From positions 1 to 9,566 of the forward strand of contig PWEU01000355.1 of assembly GCA_003554005.1 (NCBI GenBank): a stretch of 9,566 nucleotides of DNA, read 5' to 3'. Source of the DNA: Nitriliruptoraceae bacterium (GTDB lineage Bacteria > Actinomycetota > Nitriliruptoria > Nitriliruptorales > Nitriliruptoraceae). This document shows, one piece after another, positions 6,319 through 9,566 of the stretch. The notes beneath the pieces are model-generated. The model worked only from the letters and a program-made list of their open reading frames with translations. It made no database searches and was not told the DNA's origin. The stretch's first letter is position 1. The number at the start of each line of letters is the position of its first letter. Made by a program: the position numbers and the translations under genes.

Positions 6319-7686
6319 TCACCGCCGGTCGACCCACCCCTCCTTGACGGTCTGGCGGGAACGCGCGATCGCCAGCGCGCGCGCAGGGACGTCGTCGGTG
6401 ATGGTCGACCCCGCCGCCGTGTACGCGCCGGCGCCGATCGTCACCGGGGCGATCAGCATCGTGTCGCAGCCCACGAACGCACCGTCCTCGATCGTGGTGT
6501 GCGACTTCGTCCGACCGTCGTAGTTGACGGTGATCACCCCGCAGGAGATGTTCACCTGCTCACCGATGGTGGCATCACCGACGTAGGCGAGGTGCGGCAC
6601 CTTGCTGCCCTCCCCCACCACCGCGTTCTTGGTCTCCGCGAAGGCCCCCACCTTGGTCGAGCGGCCGAGCTGCGTCCCGGGCCTGAGGTGGGTGTAGGGC
6701 CCGACGGTCGCCCCGTCACCCACGACCGCGTCGCTCGCCCGCGTGCTGTGGAGGGTGACGTCCGCTCCGATCGTGCACCGGGTCAGGTGCGAGTGGGGTC
6801 CGATGACGGAGCGGGGCCCCACTGTGGTGCCCGACTCGAGGATCGTGCCGGGCAACAGGACCGCGTCACGTGCCACCTCGACGTCGACGTCCACGTAGGT
6901 CGTCGCGGGGTCGGTCACGCTCACCCCGACCTCGCGCATCAGGTGCTCGAGGTGCGCACGCCGCAGCGCTGCCGCGGCTACCGCGAGCTGGGACCGGTCG
7001 TTCACGCCCGCGATCCGCGCGGCTTCGGCGACCACCGCCGCCACGGGTGCCCCCTGGCCCGCCAGCAGCTCGACCACGTCGGTGAGGTACAGCTCGCCCT
7101 GGGCGTTGTCGTCGCTTAGACGGGCCAGCGCGCTCTCGAGCAGCTCGCGATCGAGGAGGTACATCCCGGCGTTGATCTCGTCGATGGCGCGCTCGGCTGG
7201 GGTGGCGTCGCGGTGCTCGACGACCCGTGCGACCGTGCCGGCCTCAGCGCGGACGACACGTCCGTAGCCGCTCGGATCGGACATCCGTGCCGTCAGCAGC
7301 GCGCCCCCGGCATGGCCGGCCGTGAGCAGCTCCGTGAGGACCTCAGGTGTCAACAGAGGCGTGTCGCCGGGCAGGATCAGCACCCGCCGGATACCCGGGT
7401 CGAGCGCCGGCACGGCCTCCTGGACCGCGTGCCCGGTCCCGCGCTGCTCGGCCTGCAGCACGATCCCCGCACCGGGCAACCGACGCGCCTCGACCTCGGC
7501 GCTGACCTCATCGGCCTGATGACCGACGACGACGAGCACCTGACCGAGCTCAAGTGGTCGGACCGCCTCCAGGACGTGACCCAGCAGGCTACGGCCCGCG
7601 GCCCGGTGCAGGACCTTCGCGGTGTCGGAACGGAACCGGGTCCCCTGCCCGGCGGCGAGCACGATGGCTGCGACATCAGCGGTCAT
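6319..7686 (-). CDS. glmU: Bifunctional GlmU: GlcN-1-P acetyltransferase / GlcNAc-1-P uridyltransferase
   Basis: Catalyses the last two steps to UDP-GlcNAc, precursor of peptidoglycan and other glycoconjugates; cytosolic. 455 residues, the family norm. The N-terminal uridyltransferase domain (about 1-230) shows LAAGQGTRFRSDTAKVLH (10-27) with R17 and K24, the QRGTGHA stretch (81-87) and PGDTPLL with metal-ligand D108. The C-terminal left-handed beta-helix (about 250-455) has hexapeptide repeats, RPGTQLG, KVPHLAYVGDATIG with catalytic H365, and VNYDG. In the nucleotide loop the usual proline before KVLH is Ala23. The start is ATG at 7686 with GGAGGG 3 nt upstream. The frame stays open further upstream to 8295 but overlaps the divergent gene and has no family similarity. 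It heads the minus-strand block; prs follows by 76 bp. Confidence 0.97.
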   Translation of the reverse strand: MTADVAAIVLAAGQGTRFRSDTAKVLHRAAGRSLLGHVLEAVRPLELGQVLVVVGHQADEVSAEVEARRLPGAGIVLQAEQRGTGHAVQEAVPALDPGIRRVLILPGDTPLLTPEVLTELLTAGHAGGALLTARMSDPSGYGRVVRAEAGTVARVVEHRDATPAERAIDEINAGMYLLDRELLESALARLSDDNAQGELYLTDVVELLAGQGAPVAAVVAEAARIAGVNDRSQLAVAAAALRRAHLEHLMREVGVSVTDPATTYVDVDVEVARDAVLLPGTILESGTTVGPRSVIGPHSHLTRCTIGADVTLHSTRASDAVVGDGATVGPYTHLRPGTQLGRSTKVGAFAETKNAVVGEGSKVPHLAYVGDATIGEQVNISCGVITVNYDGRTKSHTTIEDGAFVGCDTMLIAPVTIGAGAYTAAGSTITDDVPARALAIARSRQTVKEGWVDRR

Positions 7687-7810
7687 GGTCCCTCCAGGGT
7701 CGACGCGCCGGGAGCGCCGGCGTCCGTTAGCGTCACCGACGCTAGCGAGCGGCGGCGCCCATCTCGTCTCACGGTCGGCTGGGCGCCTGCCGAACGCATG
7801 GAGAGGGCGC
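7687..7810. other. Divergent intergenic region between glmU and the LuxR-type gene
   Basis: A 124-bp non-coding spacer that must hold promoters for both flanking genes. The clear structures are the inverted repeat at 7726-7746 and a looser pair GGCGCCC (7754-7760) / GGGCGCC (7781-7787). No good -35 is visible at standard spacing from either TAGCGT. Confidence 0.5.
7726..7746. promoter_or_regulatory. Inverted repeat with TAGCGT on both strands (operator or paired -10)
   Basis: GTTAGCGTC (7726-7734) and GACGCTAGC (7738-7746) flank a 3-bp centre; 8 of 9 positions are complementary. Each strand reads TAGCGT, which fits the TANNNT form of an actinobacterial -10. The site lies about 40 bp before the glmU ATG (minus) and 64 bp before the LuxR-type ATG (plus). 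It could bind a dimeric regulator, such as the adjacent HTH protein, or serve as overlapping -10 elements. Confidence 0.4.
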
Positions 7811-8356
7811 ATGACCGTGCTGGGAGCTGACCGGCCCGTGGTGACGTCGAAGGGCGACCTCGGCACGGGCGGGCTCCCCGACGGCACCACCTCGTCGCCG
7901 ATCCCGCGGCCGCGGTTGCTCACCCGGCTGGTCGAGGAGCCCGCCGAGGTCACCCTGGTCTCTGCGCCCGCCGGTGCCGGCGAGTCCACCTTGCTGCAGG
8001 CGCTGGCCATCGCCGCGCCCACGCAGCTACTGCGCCCCTTCGTCGATGCCAGCCCCGCGGTCCAGGAGCTGCTACGGAGCGACCTGGACCGGCTCGCCCG
8101 AGCCGACGGGCTCGCCGCGCGGGTGGTCAGGTGCCTCGGCAGCGCCGACGACACCGGCGAGGTTCCGACGCTCACGCCGGCCGAGGCCCGGGTACTGCGC
8201 GAGCTGCCGTCGCTGTTGACCGCGCTCGAGATCGCGACCGCCCAGGGAGTGTCGGTCAACACCGTCAAGACCCACCTGCGCGCCCTGTACCGCAAGCTCG
8301 ACGTGAGCGGACGCCGGGAGGCCGTCGAGGTGGCCCGACGTCACGGACTGCTGTGA
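7811..8356 (+). CDS. Collapsed LAL/MalT-type LuxR regulator: P-loop remnant fused to LuxR HTH
   Basis: A 181-residue protein probably acting as a DNA-binding transcriptional regulator. Residues 30-66 read like the start of the ATPase domain of LAL (MalT-type) regulators: IPRPRLLTRL, then LVSAPAGAGESTLLQALA. Full-length relatives are about 850-950 residues and have a catalytic Walker A lysine; here that position is Glu58. From about residue 73 the sequence jumps to what normally lies just before the C-terminal domain (LLRPFVDASPAVQELL). It then gives a LuxR helix-turn-helix at about 119-181: LTPAEARVL, EIATAQGVSVNTVKTHLRALYRKLDV, then REAVEVARRHGLL. The ATPase core and the whole TPR sensor region are absent, yet the frame is open with no stop. 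The start is ATG at 7811 with GGAGAGGG just upstream; an in-frame ATG at 7622 would run into the glmU start and is unlikely. Divergent from glmU and 116 bp before usp, a possible target. It could also be a decaying gene. Confidence 0.8.
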   Translation: MTVLGADRPVVTSKGDLGTGGLPDGTTSSPIPRPRLLTRLVEEPAEVTLVSAPAGAGESTLLQALAIAAPTQLLRPFVDASPAVQELLRSDLDRLARADGLAARVVRCLGSADDTGEVPTLTPAEARVLRELPSLLTALEIATAQGVSVNTVKTHLRALYRKLDVSGRREAVEVARRHGLL

Positions 8357-8472
8357 CGCCGGAACGGTGGTACGTGGGCTCGGACCGCCGCCACATCTGG
8401 CTGTGACCTCGGACCCTGGCCCGCCGCCAGCACCCTTGGCGATGATGGACACCCCTGCGAGGAGGGTGATCC
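8357..8472 (+). promoter_or_regulatory. usp upstream region with spaced direct repeat
   Basis: A 116-bp gap. The pair CTCGGACC + GCCGCCA occurs twice: 8379-8386 with 8387-8393 (no gap), and 8408-8415 with 8423-8429 (7-bp gap). Around the second copy GGACC-CT-GGCCC (8411-8422) forms an imperfect dyad, loosely like the GGGACT-WW-AGTCCC core of DevR/DosR sites that control stress proteins in mycobacteria. The match is partial. GAGGAGGG ends 6 nt before the usp ATG as a strong ribosome site. Confidence 0.35.
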
Positions 8473-9378
8473 ATGGCCACGGAGCTCCGGACCTCGACCG
8501 CGAGCGGGGCGATGCTGGTCGGCGTCGACACCTCGACGTGCTCGAGGCTGGCGCTGCAGTGGGCAGCCGGTGCCGCACGGCATCTCGGTGTCCCGCTGCA
8601 CGTCGTCGAGGCGTGGCAGTATCCGTCGGACACGGTCGTGCGGATCGGTCGGGTGGAGCTACCCGACCCGGCGCACGCGGATGCGATGCTCAACAAGCAC
8701 CTGACCAAGCTGGTGACCGAGACGATCGGCGACGCCCCCGACCTCGACGTGACCGTCGAGGTGGTCCGCGGGCCGACGAGCAGCGCGCTGCTCAACCTCG
8801 CGGCCGGGCATGCGTCGATGGTGGTCGTCGGGTCCCGCGGCATGGGCGGCTTCCGCGGGCTGATGCTCGGCTCGGTCAGCCGACAGCTGTGCGAGCACGC
8901 GCCCTGCCCGGTGACGGTCGTGCGTCACCTTCCGCGGGACGGGCACGTCCGGCTCGACACCATCGCGGTCGGCGTGGACGGCTCGGCGCACGCCACCCGC
9001 GCCCTGGTGCTGGCGGCCGATCTCGCGGAGCGGACCGGTGCGCGGATCATCGCGGTGCACGCGGCGGCCCCCGGCGGGATCCCGGACGCGAGCGTGCAAC
9101 CCCTGGCGACCAGCGGGCGGAGCGTCCAGGACCTCCTGGAGGAGTGGTGCGTCCCGCTGCACACGCGCGGCCTGGAGGAGCATGAGTCGGTGGTCGCCGA
9201 GGGCGACGCGCGCACCGCGCTGCTGGATGTCGCCGAGGAGCGAGGGGCTGACCTGGTGGTGGTGGGCTCGCGTGGGCTGGGACCGGTGTCGAAGCTCGTG
9301 CTCGGCAGCGTCGCCAGCTCGCTGGTCCAGCACAGCCAGATCCCCGTCACCGTGGTCCCACGGGCACCGGGGTACTGA
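8473..9378 (+). CDS. Tandem-domain universal stress protein (UspA family)
   Basis: A 301-residue cytosolic protein with two UspA domains in tandem, a form common in actinobacteria, where such proteins accumulate in hypoxia, stationary phase or dormancy. Domain 1 spans about residues 12-150 and domain 2 about 161-297. Both keep the ATP-binding signature G-2X-G-9X-G-S: G120, G123, G133-S134 in domain 1 (VVVGSRGMGG) and G265, G268, G278-S279 in domain 2 (VVVGSRGLG). Each starts with the usual VGVD strand (16-19 and 166-169), placing the nucleotide-contacting Asp at 19 and 169. It is therefore likely the ATP-binding rather than the non-binding type. The start is ATG at 8473, after GGAGGG at 6 nt spacing. 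It lies downstream of the LuxR-type gene on the same strand, and a hairpin follows directly after its stop. Its precise role cannot be read from sequence. Confidence 0.95.
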   Translation: MATELRTSTASGAMLVGVDTSTCSRLALQWAAGAARHLGVPLHVVEAWQYPSDTVVRIGRVELPDPAHADAMLNKHLTKLVTETIGDAPDLDVTVEVVRGPTSSALLNLAAGHASMVVVGSRGMGGFRGLMLGSVSRQLCEHAPCPVTVVRHLPRDGHVRLDTIAVGVDGSAHATRALVLAADLAERTGARIIAVHAAAPGGIPDASVQPLATSGRSVQDLLEEWCVPLHTRGLEEHESVVAEGDARTALLDVAEERGADLVVVGSRGLGPVSKLVLGSVASSLVQHSQIPVTVVPRAPGY

Positions 9379-9403
9379 CCCGACCACGGGCCCGCTGGTC
9401 GGG
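9379..9403 (+). terminator. Hairpin immediately after usp stop
   Basis: CCCGACCA (9379-9386) pairs perfectly with TGGTCGGG (9396-9403). The 9-nt loop is CGGGCCCGC, itself self-complementary. It starts at the base after the TGA codon. No T-tract follows, as is common for terminators in GC-rich actinobacteria. Confidence 0.6.
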
Positions 9404-9415
9404 CCGGCGCGCAGC

Positions 9416-9455
9416 GGGGTCGACGGCCGGACACCCCCGGCCGGTTCCCGACCCC
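9416..9455. terminator. Two-tier 40-nt hairpin downstream of usp
   Basis: Outer stem GGGGTCG (9416-9422) with CGACCCC (9449-9455); inner stem CGGCCGG (9424-9430) with CCGGCCG (9437-9443). The loop is 6 nt and the internal loop is asymmetric (1 nt left, 5 nt right). Both stems are perfect over 7 bp. It could serve as a backup or bidirectional terminator, since no T-run marks a direction. Confidence 0.5.
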
Positions 9456-9566
9456 ACGGCGCCCACCCAGGCCGATCCGGGGAAGCGAGCCGGCCACTCT
9501 CGTCCGGTTCCCGCCCCCGGTCACGGTCGCGCCGAGGTCGGACCTTGGTCACGCCGTGGTCACGAC
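9456..9566. other. Non-coding edge with short direct repeats
   Basis: I find no gene in these 111 bases. CCGGTTCCCG occurs at 9441-9450 and again at 9504-9513, and GGTCACG occurs at 9519-9525, 9547-9553 and 9558-9564, the last two 11 bp apart. This may be the upstream region of a gene beyond the window. Confidence 0.3.

Noticed and set aside
7754..7787. GGCGCCC/GGGCGCC pair upstream of the LuxR-type gene
   Set aside because: 7 bp with a 20-nt loop; too weak and too GC-typical to call.
7687..8295. N-terminal extension of GlmU to 8295
   Set aside because: It would overlap the divergent regulator, is Ser/Arg-rich, and adds about 200 residues to a protein already at family length with a strong ribosome site at 7686.
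9490..9540. Possible tRNA T-arm around the GGTTC at 9506-9510
   Set aside because: The flanking bases do not form a T-stem, no anticodon arm or acceptor stem is found, and the same GGTTCCCG occurs at 9443-9450 in a different context.
8659..9552. 297-residue minus-strand frame opposite usp
   Set aside because: Overlaps both intact UspA domains and runs through the two hairpins after the gene; no motif seen.

Overview
The window is very GC-rich chromosomal DNA with strong G/C third-position bias, frequent GTG/TTG starts and the gene string glmU-prs-rplY(ctc)-pth-mfd. Together these point to an actinobacterium. Several proteins diverge from the familiar mycobacterial/Streptomyces versions (for example the RSDKK motif in PRPP synthase), so a deep-branching or less-studied lineage is plausible. 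That placement is inference; no rRNA is present to settle it.

Region 1 (7686 down to 1, minus strand) is a housekeeping block read in the order glmU, prs, rplY/ctc, pth, a two-TM DUF4191-type membrane protein, and mfd. The last gene runs off the left edge and lacks its C-terminus. GlmU makes UDP-GlcNAc for peptidoglycan, Prs makes PRPP for nucleotides, His and Trp, L25/CTC binds 5S rRNA, Pth recycles peptidyl-tRNA, and Mfd couples stalled RNA polymerase to excision repair. The prs-rplY gap (250 bp) carries a candidate promoter and a hairpin, so the block is probably two transcription units: glmU-prs, and rplY-pth-DUF4191-mfd.

Region 2 (7687-7810) is the divergent intergenic region between glmU and a plus-strand regulator. 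It contains a near-perfect inverted repeat that places a -10-like TAGCGT on both strands.

Region 3 (7811-9378, plus strand) has two genes. The first is a 181-residue protein that looks like a LuxR-family LAL/MalT-type regulator collapsed to its two ends: a P-loop fragment whose Walker A lysine is glutamate, joined to an intact-looking LuxR helix-turn-helix. The second, 116 bp downstream, is a tandem-domain universal stress protein with both nucleotide-binding motifs intact. The gap between them carries a spaced direct repeat and a weak dyad resembling a DevR/DosR-type site. The rest of the window (9379-9566) has two strong hairpins, the first starting right after the usp stop codon, then short GGTCACG repeats at the edge.

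I see no CRISPR array, insertion sequence, tRNA/rRNA gene, prophage or defence system. The most unusual item is the collapsed LAL regulator and its possible partnership with the stress protein.
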